Positions 9,133 through 18,622 of a DNA stretch of 64,000 bases are shown one piece after another. Origin of the DNA: Vibrio furnissii CIP 102972 (GTDB lineage: Bacteria; Pseudomonadota; Gammaproteobacteria; Enterobacterales; Vibrionaceae); NCBI RefSeq assembly GCF_000176175.1, contig NZ_ACZP01000014.1:1178001-1242000 (forward strand). Direction: 5' to 3'. The position numbers and the translations under genes were made by a program. Each line of letters begins with the position of its first letter. Positions within the stretch are counted from its first letter, which is position 1. The notes below the pieces were generated by a model that was not told the DNA's origin, did no database searches, and was given only the letters and a program-made list of their open reading frames with translations.

Positions 9133-10608
9133 ATGAACTCTAGTCATATCAGTAAAAATATTCTGCTGCTCAGACAAAAATTCCAACTGCTGTGTGGTGT
9201 CTTTGTGGCTTTGGTGATCGGATTGTCGATTGCCAATATTACACTCTATGGATTCAATTGGCTCAATCTAGTTGGCCCGGCGTTTGCGATTGGTTTTACC
9301 TTATATGCCTATCATGATCAGAAGCAGCCGATTTTGGTGCTTGGGCGCATTTGTGATGCGCTGGAAGAGGCCAAACGCGGCAACATTCACGTCCGTATCA
9401 CACAAACCAAAGGCTTGGGCGAGGTGGGGCAGGTGGCGTGGGCGCTGAATGATTTCCTCGACATTGTCGAAACCAATTTCAAAGAGCTGTCGAACAGCTT
9501 TCAGCGCACGTCGCAAAAGCAGTTTCATCGGCAAGGCTTGGCCGATGGGATGCCCGGTGAATTTTCGGCGACAATGGACAAGATCAACCACGCGATTCAA
9601 TCGATGCATGACGCGCACGTGTTCTCGACGCAAAACCGCTTGAAAAGCGAATTGCATCATATCAATACATCGAACCTGCTGGTGAACCTCAAAAACAACC
9701 AGCAGGAATTGGTGTCGCTGTCCCAGAAAATGGATGATGTGCTGTCGATCGCGACCCAAAACCGCGATGGCGCTGAAGAGAGCCGAGAGACGGTGCAGGA
9801 TTTGAAAGTCGCGCTTGAAGACATGAACCAGCGTATGAGCAGCATGGAGGCAACCGCGCAGCGCCTTGGCAGTAATAGCGTGCGCATTTCTGAAACGATC
9901 AAGATCATTACCGACATTGCTGAGCAAACCAATTTGTTGGCGCTCAATGCTGCCATTGAAGCCGCGCGTGCCGGCGAAGTGGGGCGCGGGTTTGCGGTGG
10001 TGGCTGATGAAGTTCGCATGTTGGCGGATCGCACGCGTTCATCGACGTCGGAGATCAGCAACGTGGTCACCTCACTGACGCAGCAAATTGAGGACATGGT
10101 GTCGCAAACCATGGCGGTCGGTGAACAGGCGGCGAAAGTGGGGGATGAAGTGAATCACTTCCACACCAACTTTGATCAGGTCGCGAACTCGTCGCAGGAA
10201 ACCATCGCGTTGATTAATCAAACCAAAGACATTTCGTTTGCAACCTTGGTCAAACTGGATCACATCATCTACATGCAAAACGGTTACATCGGGCTGGAAA
10301 GCAACGGTGAAGGGCAAGAAGCGCACATGGTGGGGGTTGATCACCACGGGTGTCGACTGGGCAAATGGTATTATGAAGGCGAGGGATACCAATCGTTTAA
10401 AGACCTGTCGGCCTATCATCGCTTAGAGAAACATCACCAAGCGGTGCACTGCAACATGCACGCGGCGATGGATCTGGTCAAACAAGACTGGCTCAATGAC
10501 GATGCCGTCCTGCATGCCTTGGTCTCGACCATCAGTGATGCCGAGAAAGCGAGCAACCATGTGATGGATTGCATCAGCGATATGGTTCTTGAGAAACACG
10601 GCGATTGA
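9133..10608 (+). CDS. methyl-accepting chemotaxis protein, two-TM, HAMP, CZB
   Basis: This 491-aa receptor has two N-terminal membrane helices (about residues 15-35 and 38-56) joined by only a few residues, so it has no periplasmic sensor. HAMP follows at about 60-115. The MCP signalling helices have the conserved tip [19 protein letters not shown] near 260-280. A C-terminal CZB zinc-binding domain shows the expected His/Cys pattern ([17 protein letters not shown] ... [11 protein letters not shown]). Without its own input domain it presumably takes its signal from the PAS protein encoded just upstream. The CZB may add zinc or oxidant sensing. Confidence 0.92.
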   Translation: MNSSHISKNILLLRQKFQLLCGVFVALVIGLSIANITLYGFNWLNLVGPAFAIGFTLYAYHDQKQPILVLGRICDALEEAKRGNIHVRITQTKGLGEVGQVAWALNDFLDIVETNFKELSNSFQRTSQKQFHRQGLADGMPGEFSATMDKINHAIQSMHDAHVFSTQNRLKSELHHINTSNLLVNLKNNQQELVSLSQKMDDVLSIATQNRDGAEESRETVQDLKVALEDMNQRMSSMEATAQRLGSNSVRISETIKIITDIAEQTNLLALNAAIEAARAGEVGRGFAVVADEVRMLADRTRSSTSEISNVVTSLTQQIEDMVSQTMAVGEQAAKVGDEVNHFHTNFDQVANSSQETIALINQTKDISFATLVKLDHIIYMQNGYIGLESNGEGQEAHMVGVDHHGCRLGKWYYEGEGYQSFKDLSAYHRLEKHHQAVHCNMHAAMDLVKQDWLNDDAVLHALVSTISDAEKASNHVMDCISDMVLEKHGD

Positions 10609-10676
10609 TTAGACGTTCTTGAGCAACGGGCGTTGAAATCATCACGCTTGAAAAACACAATTAACGCTTGTCTCAC

Positions 10677-10715
10677 AACCCACCGCAGCCCGTCGCAGCG
10701 GTGGGTTTTATTTTT
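10677..10715 (+). terminator. Rho-independent terminator after the chemoreceptor
   Basis: AACCCACCGC (10677-10686) pairs exactly with GCGGTGGGTT (10698-10707), followed by TTATTTTT. It ends the PAS-MCP unit and stands just before the stop of the convergent CHAD gene. Confidence 0.9.
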
Positions 10716-10730
10716 GCCGATGGGGTATTC

Positions 10731-11630
10731 TCAGCCACTAAGCCGATTCAATAAGCGAATGATGCGCTGCTTGTTGTGTTGATGGGATGCCATCGTATGG
10801 TCGATGAAAGACTGAATGGCCTCTGCGGTCTCTCCGTCGCATTGCAGTGGCGCCAAATGATCGCGACAAAACACGATCTGGCAGGCACTGTCGTTAAATG
10901 CGCCGAGTTCCGTTTGCAGCTGTTTGAGCTTTTTCAACGGCAGATTGGGTTTGAGCTCGATATGGAGCGCGAATGCGAAGTCGGTGAGGTAGCGCATTTT
11001 TTTACACGCAATGCGCACTGTGTGAATGTCGTCATCGGCACTGTCGGCATGAATGTTCCCCATGCTTTTGCGCAGCTTTTTCTGATGCTGCGTCCATTTT
11101 TCTGTCGTTACCGCGTGAACATCTTCCAATCCGAGATGGGTCGGGTGCTGAGCGCATTCGATCAAACTCGTGAACGTGGCTTGCTTGAGCGCGCGATACT
11201 CGTTACTTTTCAGCCAAACAGAGAACCATTCAAACGCTTGGTTGCGTTCAAGCTGCACCTGTGGGCGCAAGGGATTTAGCATCTCAAAGCGGATCGGATC
11301 GTGCGATTTGGGATCAAGAAATACATCCAGATCGCGCAACTTGCCGGTGGGTTCCATCAAGGCCTTGAACTGCTGAAGCAGCAAGTCCACACTTCGGCTA
11401 CGATAACAGTCTTGCAGTATCGCAAGCAGGGAACGGCAACGGCGCAAGCTGACGCGGTATTGATGCAAGTATTCGGTATCGCGGTCGCAAGCCATGCCCG
11501 TTTCATGCATTTGCGCCAGTTGAAACTCATTCAGCAGGTATTGACTCAAGAGCCAAAAGGCGGGTTGATCCGTCTGCGTGTTGAAATGCATGAAGGGGGT
11601 CGAGAGAGATAAAGACGAAAATTCGCGCAT
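10731..11630 (-). CDS. CHAD-domain protein
   Basis: The 299-aa protein is a single CHAD domain, an all-helical fold rich in conserved basic residues. LHQYRVSLRRCRSLL lies near residue 55 and HTVRIACKKMRYLTDFAF near 205. CHAD domains bind inorganic polyphosphate. No CYTH triphosphatase domain is fused or adjacent. A strong GGAGGTGA site sits 5 bp before ATG 11630, which settles the start. It forms its own transcription unit, convergent with the chemoreceptor operon. The cellular role is unknown. Confidence 0.88.
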   Translation of the reverse strand: MREFSSLSLSTPFMHFNTQTDQPAFWLLSQYLLNEFQLAQMHETGMACDRDTEYLHQYRVSLRRCRSLLAILQDCYRSRSVDLLLQQFKALMEPTGKLRDLDVFLDPKSHDPIRFEMLNPLRPQVQLERNQAFEWFSVWLKSNEYRALKQATFTSLIECAQHPTHLGLEDVHAVTTEKWTQHQKKLRKSMGNIHADSADDDIHTVRIACKKMRYLTDFAFALHIELKPNLPLKKLKQLQTELGAFNDSACQIVFCRDHLAPLQCDGETAEAIQSFIDHTMASHQHNKQRIIRLLNRLSG

Positions 11631-11879
11631 GAGTCACCTCCAATGCACTGAGTGTAGTTCGCCGGTGAACCTGCAAATGTGATAGACACGAAAAAAAATT
11701 CATCGCGGTTTTGCTGCGGAGTGGCGCTTTTGTGTTTCGCGAAGTTTGGGCACGGCCGCGGCGAAACGCGGCTGTCTTTTGGCCGGGTGATGAAAATAAG
11801 CAACTGAAATAACGGTGTAAAACAACCGTCACAACCAAACTTTATCCTCAGCTATCGTGATTCTTTAAGGAAAAAGACA

Positions 11880-12797
11880 ATGAACTACTCGGCATTACTG
11901 TTGACGCTGTTGACCACGTTAAGCACCTCAACTTGGGCGGTGGAATTGACCCAAGTACACCAAGGTGAGGTGATTTCAGTCACTTTGTCGGAACTGAAAC
12001 CGACGCAACCATCGGTGGGTTATGACCAGATTTATTACAAGTTAGGGCGCTACCAGCACGATGCGGAAAAGCAGTTTGATGAAATTTGTGAAGCGAATGG
12101 TCAGAAAGGGGTCAGCAAGTTTGATGCCCAATCTCAACCGGCTGTGGCAACCAGTTTTCAGTGCAAGGAGCCGGTCGGCACGGAGCGCCAAGACATGAAA
12201 ACGGTGGTGATTGCGCCCAACAATCAACTCTATTTGACCGATGGCCATCACACGTTTAACACCTTCTGGCACATGGATGGTGGGGGCAGCGCATTCCCGA
12301 TTCATGTGCTGGTGGACAAAGATTATCGCGCGCTCAGCACCATGGCGGCGTTCTGGAAACAGTTGGCGCTCGACAAAAATACTTGGCTGTTTGATGTCAA
12401 CGATCAGCCGATTTCCTACCAGCAATTGCCAACGGAACTTGGCATGGACAACTTTGCCGATGATCCGTACCGGTCGCTGATGTATTTTGCGCGCGATGTT
12501 AGCTGGGACAAACCTGCTCAGCCTGTGCCGTTTCTTGAATTTTACTGGGCGAAGCAACTGAAGCCGCAGTTACCGCTGGCTCAGTTTGATCTCAACACCG
12601 AGCATGGTTACTTAAATGCCATCGAAACGGCGTCTCAACGGATTCTGGCTGAACAGAGTCTCGACATTGGCGGCTCTGGTCTGTCGGCGAAAGCGATGGG
12701 GCAGTTTGATCATTTTGATGCGAAGAAGTTTAAGAAGCTCAGCAAACAGAACAGCAAGTTGAGCTACATGCTGGGCTATAAAACCGCGCAGCAGTAG
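11880..12797 (+). CDS. exported ParB/sulfiredoxin-fold protein
   Basis: This 305-aa protein has a cleavable signal peptide (MNYSALLLTLLTTLSTSTWA). Its domain belongs to the ParB-like group found in secreted proteins: KPTQPSVGYDQIYYKLGRY, then the hallmark LYLTDGHHTFNTFW near residues 120-133, then FPIHVLV. The DGHH motif replaces the usual DGHHR-type phosphate/nucleotide site of ParB/Srx folds. The rest (to KTAQQ) is helical with no recognised domain. AAGGA precedes ATG 11880. It is monocistronic, between divergent CHAD and convergent LysR genes. Substrate and role are unknown. An acid-phosphatase or nuclease-like activity would be speculation. Confidence 0.8.
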   Translation: MNYSALLLTLLTTLSTSTWAVELTQVHQGEVISVTLSELKPTQPSVGYDQIYYKLGRYQHDAEKQFDEICEANGQKGVSKFDAQSQPAVATSFQCKEPVGTERQDMKTVVIAPNNQLYLTDGHHTFNTFWHMDGGGSAFPIHVLVDKDYRALSTMAAFWKQLALDKNTWLFDVNDQPISYQQLPTELGMDNFADDPYRSLMYFARDVSWDKPAQPVPFLEFYWAKQLKPQLPLAQFDLNTEHGYLNAIETASQRILAEQSLDIGGSGLSAKAMGQFDHFDAKKFKKLSKQNSKLSYMLGYKTAQQ

Positions 12798-12832
12798 CCT
12801 GTTGAGTGATGAAAAACAGTGGGTTGGCGCGG

Positions 12833-13735
12833 CTAACTCACTGTAAAGTGCTGCATCACGAACTCAACGAACAAACGTACCCGTAGCGGCAAGTGGTCCC
12901 GATCGCGATAGAGCATAAACAGCGTTCTGACTTTGCTGCTCCAGCCGGGCAGCACATGCGTCATCTCCCCTTGGGCGATCATCGGCAATGCAAAATAATC
13001 GGGCACATAACCAATGCCAATCCCGGTTTTTACGGCATGGGTCAGCATCAGGATTTCATCCACTTCAAGACGAACCCCTTTTTGCGGGTGATAGTCAAAT
13101 TCCTCGCCATTTTCCTGATTCACCAATTGCCACGGCACCATCGGACGACAAATGATGGTCGGATGCCCGCACAACTGCTCTGGGGTGGTGATGCCAGAAA
13201 TATCGTAGTCGGGATGGGCACATAAAATGAAGTGAATGTGTTTTAGCGGCCGCGCGATCCAGTTGTCGACCACCGGACTGCCCACGCGAAACACTACATC
13301 CATGCCTTCCGCTTCAATATCAATCAAAGAGTTGGAAAAACTCAGGTCCAACTGAATATCCGGATACTGCAACAGAAAATCATAAAAAATGGTGCGCAAG
13401 AACTGGGAACCGGCATTGATCGGTGCCGAGATGCGAATTTTTCCTTGGGGTTGATGCTTGTCGCGGTGCAGGTCTTCGTCGATATCATCGAGTTCATCAA
13501 ACAGGGCCGCCGAGCGTTGGAAATATTGCTCACCCGTGCTGGTTAATACCACGCGATGTGCATCGCGATTGAGCAGCCGAAGCTGTAAATCGGCTTCCAA
13601 TTGGCGAATGCGACGGCTTAAGGTCGAAAGCGGCATGCCCAACGATTGGGCAGCGTCTTTGAAGCTGCCGCAACGTGCCACAGCACAAAAGCAACGCAAA
13701 TCATCCAACGAATAGCTAGGTTTCATTATTGGCAT
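12833..13735 (-). CDS. LysR-family regulator
   Basis: The 300-aa protein has an N-terminal winged HTH (residues 9-65, LRCFCAVARCGSFKDAAQSLGMPLSTLSRRIRQLE) and a CrgA-like effector-binding half. It belongs to the subgroup that usually regulates a divergent neighbour. Here that is the EamA exporter, 84 bp away. The start is either 13735 or the internal ATG at 13726, as neither has a clear ribosome site. Confidence 0.9.
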   Translation of the reverse strand: MPIMKPSYSLDDLRCFCAVARCGSFKDAAQSLGMPLSTLSRRIRQLEADLQLRLLNRDAHRVVLTSTGEQYFQRSAALFDELDDIDEDLHRDKHQPQGKIRISAPINAGSQFLRTIFYDFLLQYPDIQLDLSFSNSLIDIEAEGMDVVFRVGSPVVDNWIARPLKHIHFILCAHPDYDISGITTPEQLCGHPTIICRPMVPWQLVNQENGEEFDYHPQKGVRLEVDEILMLTHAVKTGIGIGYVPDYFALPMIAQGEMTHVLPGWSSKVRTLFMLYRDRDHLPLRVRLFVEFVMQHFTVS

Positions 13736-13767
13736 TTACTGTCTTAATTTTGCTTGTTTATCCAATT

Positions 13768-13779
13768 ATTGAAATCAAT
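13768..13779. promoter_or_regulatory. candidate LysR operator
   Basis: ATTGA-AA-TCAAT is a perfect short inverted repeat in the middle of the LysR/EamA divergent intergenic region, where an autoregulatory LysR site would be expected. It is short and AT-rich, so it could be chance. Confidence 0.3.
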
Positions 13780-13819
13780 ACACTAGTGAATATGTTTTGA
13801 CAAGTCATTCGGAGTGACG

Positions 13820-14749
13820 ATGAAATCTGATTCAACCATGAAAGCGATTGTTCTGCTCATTATCTGCACCTTCTTTTGGGGCAGTTGCTTTCCGATTGGC
13901 AAGCACGCGCTCAGCGAAGTGCATGCACTGACACTGGTGTTTTGGCGCTTTGTGATTGCGGCTGCCTGCTTGGGGCTCTATATCAAAGCGGCGCGGATGC
14001 CCAAACCTCATCTCAGTTCGCGTCAGTGGTTGTGGGTGATTGCGGTCAGTGCCGTTGGGGTGGGCGGGTTGAACCTTGGGCTGTTTACCGGCCTGACGTA
14101 CACCAATGCCACCAATGGCTCCTTGATCATGGCGCTCAGCCCGCTGATGACATCGCTGATTGCCTGTATTGCGCTACGCACGCTGCCATCGTTTGCTCAA
14201 TGTTTTAGCCTGCTGGTGAGTTTGACCGGCGTGCTGATGGTGATCACCAACGGCCATTTGGAAACGCTGTTTTCGATGGAGATTAACCATGGCGATAAGC
14301 TGATTTTCTGCGGTATGTTGGCTTGGAGCCTTTACACCTACTTCAGCCAAGGCATCAGCCGTTGGATGCCGGTGATTCCTTATACCTTTGTCGGCATGGT
14401 CAGCGGTGCCGCGGTGATTGGCGCGATGTGTTTGCTATCGCCTGACGTGCAGCCTTTTGTTGAGCTGTGGAACAGCAGCGCACTGGGCATGACGGAAGTG
14501 GTGTACATCGGCGTGTTTGGTACGGTGGCGGGGTATCTGTTGTGGTTGAACGGCGTGCGTCACCTCGGTTCGGCCAATGCTGCGCTGTTTTTCAACTTTG
14601 TGCCGATTTTCTCGGTGTTGACCTCGTTTCTACTTGGGCAAGCGGTGACTCAGCTTCAGCTGGTCGGGATTGCGGTGGTGATCGCAGGTTTGTTGTTGCC
14701 ACGTCTTCGCCTGTTGAAACGCCAGCCGAACGTGTGCCCCAATGCGTGA
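13820..14749 (+). CDS. EamA/DMT-family inner-membrane transporter
   Basis: The 309-aa protein has ten predicted membrane helices in two EamA halves. It begins ICTFFWGSCFPIGKHAL, and the second half starts near LIFCGMLAWSLYTYFSQGIS. This DMT fold usually exports amino acids or other small metabolites. ATG 13820 follows GGAG by 5 bp. A GTG six bases upstream lies inside that ribosome site and is rejected. The gene is divergent from, and probably controlled by, the LysR gene. Its substrate is unknown. Confidence 0.9.
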   Translation: MKSDSTMKAIVLLIICTFFWGSCFPIGKHALSEVHALTLVFWRFVIAAACLGLYIKAARMPKPHLSSRQWLWVIAVSAVGVGGLNLGLFTGLTYTNATNGSLIMALSPLMTSLIACIALRTLPSFAQCFSLLVSLTGVLMVITNGHLETLFSMEINHGDKLIFCGMLAWSLYTYFSQGISRWMPVIPYTFVGMVSGAAVIGAMCLLSPDVQPFVELWNSSALGMTEVVYIGVFGTVAGYLLWLNGVRHLGSANAALFFNFVPIFSVLTSFLLGQAVTQLQLVGIAVVIAGLLLPRLRLLKRQPNVCPNA

Positions 14750-14795
14750 CGGCCGTCGTGTGGCCGTCGTGTGGCGGTGCTGTGTGTTTAAATCC

Positions 14796-14824
14796 AAAGG
14801 CGAGAGAATATCTCGCCTTTTTTT
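14796..14824 (+). terminator. Rho-independent terminator
   Basis: AAAGGCGAGA (14796-14805) and TCTCGCCTTT (14811-14820) form a perfect 10-bp stem with a 5-nt loop followed by more T. It ends the EamA gene. Just upstream, GGCCGTCGTGT occurs twice in tandem. Confidence 0.9.
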
Positions 14825-14933
14825 ATGCGGATTTAACTTCCGTAGGCATTCCAATGTTATGTCACAAGGCCATTATTGCGCCGGCTCAGCGATAAGCTTT
14901 GCCGTCAGGTATATTCGTGACATGGGGCAGGCG

Positions 14934-15440
14934 TTACTTCGCTTTGCGAGCGGCTTCAATCAACCCGTCCAACCACTCTTGGTGTCCATTGATCATTGGA
15001 TTGGGTTTGGTGATCGCTAACTCCTTCGCTGGCTGACCATTTTGTGCTTCTTGAGTCAAGATGCGGACACGGTTGCCTGACAGATCTTCAATCAGCCAAG
15101 CGTGATGCACGTCAAGGCGTGTGTCACCTTCGCCTGACCAGCCATGCCACGCCAAGCGCGCTGGTTGGCCGTTGATTGGGGCAACATACTCAACGCATTG
15201 AGATTCAACGGGGAAGCCAAAGGTTTCAAAATAGAATCGAACACCAAGAGCTAATTCTGGGCCTTGATCGTCATAAAAACGAGGGTTGGCGGAATTTGCA
15301 TAGTATGTCGGCCAGAGTGCAGGCGTGTTCAGGAGTGGCCAAATGTCTTGGGTGGATAGGTCGGCCACAATGACTTCATTGGAGCAGAAGTTGTCAGTAA
15401 AACCGGGTACGAAGCCTTCAGGCCAGATGATATCACTCAT
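14934..15440 (-). CDS. SRPBCC (START-like) domain protein
   Basis: The 168-aa single-domain protein belongs to the polyketide-cyclase/ligand-binding SRPBCC superfamily. It has the early helix segment STQDIWPLLNTPALWPTYY, followed by antiparallel strands and a long C-terminal helix NPMINGHQEWLDGLIEAARKA. ATG 15440 follows AAGGAATTC. The longer reading frame upstream lacks a ribosome site. It is divergent from a LysR gene, which is the likely regulator. The bound ligand is unknown. Confidence 0.8.
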   Translation of the reverse strand: MSDIIWPEGFVPGFTDNFCSNEVIVADLSTQDIWPLLNTPALWPTYYANSANPRFYDDQGPELALGVRFYFETFGFPVESQCVEYVAPINGQPARLAWHGWSGEGDTRLDVHHAWLIEDLSGNRVRILTQEAQNGQPAKELAITKPNPMINGHQEWLDGLIEAARKAK

Positions 15441-15727
15441 ATTGAATTCCTTACGTTTGCACGTTGTTTGGTTGTTGGCTGGTATCATCTGCTGTTTCCT
15501 GTTATCACTCCAATCACAAATCAAGATAAAGACTATTACGCGTGTTTATATCTGAATGGCGGCGATCGAGTTGCCACACTCAGAATGGCGTTTCCATTGA
15601 CTCGATTTTCTTCTCAGCCGATGCCAAGTAGAATGGATCGGTCTCGCCAACATTTGAATTGCATGGTGACCAGAAGGTATTGATTGATTCAGTCGCTGTG
15701 ACTATCGCTTAAGGAGCCAGTCCCTCA

Positions 15728-16636
15728 ATGAATAATGACTTACGAAATCTCGATTTGAATCTTCTTAAGGCATTCGATGCCCTGATGGATGAAGGAAGCG
15801 CAACGCGTGCCGCGCAACGTTTATCGCTAACGCAGCCGGCGGTGAGTGCCATGCTGACGCGGCTCAGAAGTTATTTCGATGATCCATTATTCGTACGAGT
15901 TCAGCGGGGGATGATTCCCACGGAGCGAGCAATACAACTGTCAGGCCCAATCAAACAGGTATTGGCGGACATTGATCGATTATTGCAACCGATCCACTTT
16001 GATCCGCTGTCTGTGAAGATGACGTACACGATAGCGGCTACCGATTATGCACTGAAAGCGGTCGTCGTGCCCTTCATGGCGGCACTCAAAAAACGCGCTC
16101 CGGGCATTCGAGTGGCGGTAATTACGGTGAATCACGACAACTTGTCTCGACAAATGGAGCAAGGTGAGGTGGATTTGGCGTTAGTGACGCCACAAACCAC
16201 GCCAGAGGAGTTACACAGTCGCGCCCTGTATGACGAACAATATGTGTGCATGATGCGGGCAGATCATCCTGCAGTCGCAACGGGTTGCCTGACGTTGGAT
16301 CAATTTTGTTCCTTGGAACATATTTTAGTGTCCAATAAAGGGAGTTTCTGGGGGCCGACGGACGAGGCGTTAGCGGGTATGAAGCGTCAACGTCATATCG
16401 GACTATCCGTAAACAGTTTTTTGATCTTGGCGGAAGTGTTACGAATTACCGATATGATTGCCGTGGTACCTAGGCAGTTAGCATCTCGGCAAGATGATTT
16501 GGTGATCATGGATACGCCATTAGAGGTTGCCGGGTTTACGAAAAGCATGGCGTGGCACGAGCGTTCACATCGTGATCCTGCACATCGTTGGCTTCGATCG
16601 CTGTGTTTGGAAGTGAGCCAGCTTCCGCTTTCCTGA
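15728..16636 (+). CDS. LysR-family regulator
   Basis: The 302-aa protein has an N-terminal HTH (LRNLDLNLLKAFDALMDEGSA start, TRAAQRLSLTQPAVSAMLTRLR) and a NodD/LinR-like effector domain. AAGGAG lies 11 bp before the ATG. It sits between the divergent SRPBCC gene and the co-directional flavin oxidoreductase gene, so both are plausible targets. The 287-bp divergent region upstream shows no operator I would call. Confidence 0.9.
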   Translation: MNNDLRNLDLNLLKAFDALMDEGSATRAAQRLSLTQPAVSAMLTRLRSYFDDPLFVRVQRGMIPTERAIQLSGPIKQVLADIDRLLQPIHFDPLSVKMTYTIAATDYALKAVVVPFMAALKKRAPGIRVAVITVNHDNLSRQMEQGEVDLALVTPQTTPEELHSRALYDEQYVCMMRADHPAVATGCLTLDQFCSLEHILVSNKGSFWGPTDEALAGMKRQRHIGLSVNSFLILAEVLRITDMIAVVPRQLASRQDDLVIMDTPLEVAGFTKSMAWHERSHRDPAHRWLRSLCLEVSQLPLS

Positions 16637-16745
16637 TATAAATTTCATTGATAGTGCTAATAAACCAATCGCTATTTCCGCAAGTGTCGCCTTTCTCTAG
16701 CATGCACGGTGATCTTATTCGTGACCAATTCAGGAGAATAATCGA

Positions 16746-17852
16746 ATGACAGTGCTTTTCGATGATTATGACCTTCGTGGAAAAACGTTAAAAAATCGTG
16801 CCGTTGTCGCGCCGATGACGCGTGCTAGAGCACCGGGTAATGTGCCCACGGAAAGTACCGTCCGCTATTACGGTCAACGAGCAAGTGCGGGGCTGATCGT
16901 GACCGAAGGTACGCCTATTAGCCAACAAGGAACGGGGTTTGTCGATTGCCCGGGAATTTGGACTCAGGCTCAGATCAAGGCATGGCGTCAAGTGACGACG
17001 CATGTGCATGATCTTGGCAGTGTGATTTTTGCCCAGATCTGGCATGTGGGCCGAATGAGTCATACGTCATTGCAGAAAGAGGGCGCTGCACCAGTAAGCT
17101 CAACAGATCGACCTGCACGTCATTGCAGTGCTTTTGGGTACGACGCCCATGGTGCACCAAACTTTGTACCTGCCAGTCAACCTCATCGCCTCGCGATAGG
17201 CGAGATTAAAGCAGTGATCACCGATTTTGCTCAGGCTGCAGAGAACGCCGTTGCCGCTGGCTTTGACGGTGTCGAAATACACGGTGCAAACGGCTATCTG
17301 GTGGAACAGTTTATGAATGCGGCAGTGAATGACCGTCACGATCAATATGGCGGTGAAACCGTAGAGAATCGCGTGCGTTTTGCGCTTGAGGTGGTGGATG
17401 CATGCATTGCGCGTATTGGCGCTGAACGTGTTGGAATTCGCCTTTCACCTTTTGGTCGATTACATGATTTAGGTGATTTTGATGGGGAAGAAGAGACGTT
17501 CCTTCATTTGGCTCGAGCGCTGAATGAGCGTGACATCGCCTACATCCACATCATGGATCAAGCGAGCCGTGGTGCGCCTGCTATGCCCAAGGGATTTTTG
17601 GAAAAATTCCGCCACCTATTTCAAGGCACTTTAATCCTCGCAGGGGGATTGGACTTGGCAAAAGCAAATCAGCTACTTAATGATGGAACCATTGATTTAG
17701 CGGCTTTTGGCGCAGCCTATATCGCGAACCCTGACCTCGTTGAACGTTATCGTCATGGTTGGCCGCTGGAAACGCCGGATCAAACGCGCTATTACGGTGG
17801 GGATGAACACGGCTATACCGATTATTTACCCTACAGTGGCATCGCACGCTAA
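16746..17852 (+). CDS. old yellow enzyme family NADH:flavin oxidoreductase
   Basis: This 368-aa FMN enzyme of the NemA/OYE group is a TIM barrel that reduces activated C=C bonds of enals, enones, maleimides or nitro compounds. It shows NRAVVAPMTRAR near the N-terminus, QIWHVGR, and the substrate-binding HGANGYLVEQF pair (His/Asn) near residue 178. The start has AGGAG 9 bp upstream. Its position next to LysR and SRPBCC genes suggests an electrophile or quinone response unit. NemA is the closest functional model, but its exact substrate is unknown. Confidence 0.9.
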   Translation: MTVLFDDYDLRGKTLKNRAVVAPMTRARAPGNVPTESTVRYYGQRASAGLIVTEGTPISQQGTGFVDCPGIWTQAQIKAWRQVTTHVHDLGSVIFAQIWHVGRMSHTSLQKEGAAPVSSTDRPARHCSAFGYDAHGAPNFVPASQPHRLAIGEIKAVITDFAQAAENAVAAGFDGVEIHGANGYLVEQFMNAAVNDRHDQYGGETVENRVRFALEVVDACIARIGAERVGIRLSPFGRLHDLGDFDGEEETFLHLARALNERDIAYIHIMDQASRGAPAMPKGFLEKFRHLFQGTLILAGGLDLAKANQLLNDGTIDLAAFGAAYIANPDLVERYRHGWPLETPDQTRYYGGDEHGYTDYLPYSGIAR

Positions 17853-18022
17853 GTTATCCTGTTTTCTCTCCTTTGTCGGCGAAAGGTGTTCGTGAAGCCA
17901 TACGGGATGTGGTGCTCAATTAAGCGCATGCTGCGTCATGTATTGGCTGTTATGTTTCGCTCATCATCAATCAATAAGGCTGAACTTCCAACGGAGTTTC
18001 AGTCTTTTCACGGTAATCAACT

Positions 18023-18487
18023 ATGCATATTTTGTTCTTTTTAATGGCGCTTGCGGGCGGTGCGGGTTTGTCAATTCAGGCGGCGATCAATAGTCGATTG
18101 AGTTCTGGTGTTGGCGGTCAACCTTTGATTGCGGCGTTTATCTCATTTAGTGTTGGTGCGCTCTGCCTTGGCATCGCGGCGGCTTTTTATGCAAACTGGA
18201 ATGGCTTTACGGTCAATATTGTTCAGCAATCGCCGTGGAAATGGCTGGGTGGTTTAATCGGCGCGGCCTTTGTTTTCACCACGATTTTTCTGGCACCCAA
18301 AATTGGCATTACCAATGTCATGTTTTTGTTCATCATGGGTCAGTTGGCGACCGGCTTGTGTATCGATCGTTTTGGCTTGCTTGAGATGCCCATCAGAGCT
18401 GTGCATTGGTGGCATGTGATGGGATTGGGAATCATGTTGCTTGGGCTGATCTGTTACATGTACGGAAATCGCATTTTTCTTAAGTGA
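18023..18487 (+). CDS. YdcZ/DUF606-type DMT transporter
   Basis: The 154-aa protein has five hydrophobic helices (for example MHILFFLMALAGGAGLSIQAA and FVFTTIFLAPKIGITNVMFLF). This matches the half-size DMT family DUF606 (YdcZ), which often functions as pairs. No second copy is adjacent. It follows the oxidoreductase by 170 bp and is in the same direction. The substrate is unknown. Confidence 0.85.
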   Translation: MHILFFLMALAGGAGLSIQAAINSRLSSGVGGQPLIAAFISFSVGALCLGIAAAFYANWNGFTVNIVQQSPWKWLGGLIGAAFVFTTIFLAPKIGITNVMFLFIMGQLATGLCIDRFGLLEMPIRAVHWWHVMGLGIMLLGLICYMYGNRIFLK

Positions 18488-18622
18488 TCGACGGGAAGTA
18501 CGCTTGGGGTCATCGGGTCAATTATTTGTCCCGATTACATCCATATGTGTCCATATAGCCACTTTTGTGGTGATATCGCACTTCATAAAATAACGTCATA
18601 CCCACAAGACTGGAGCAACGTT

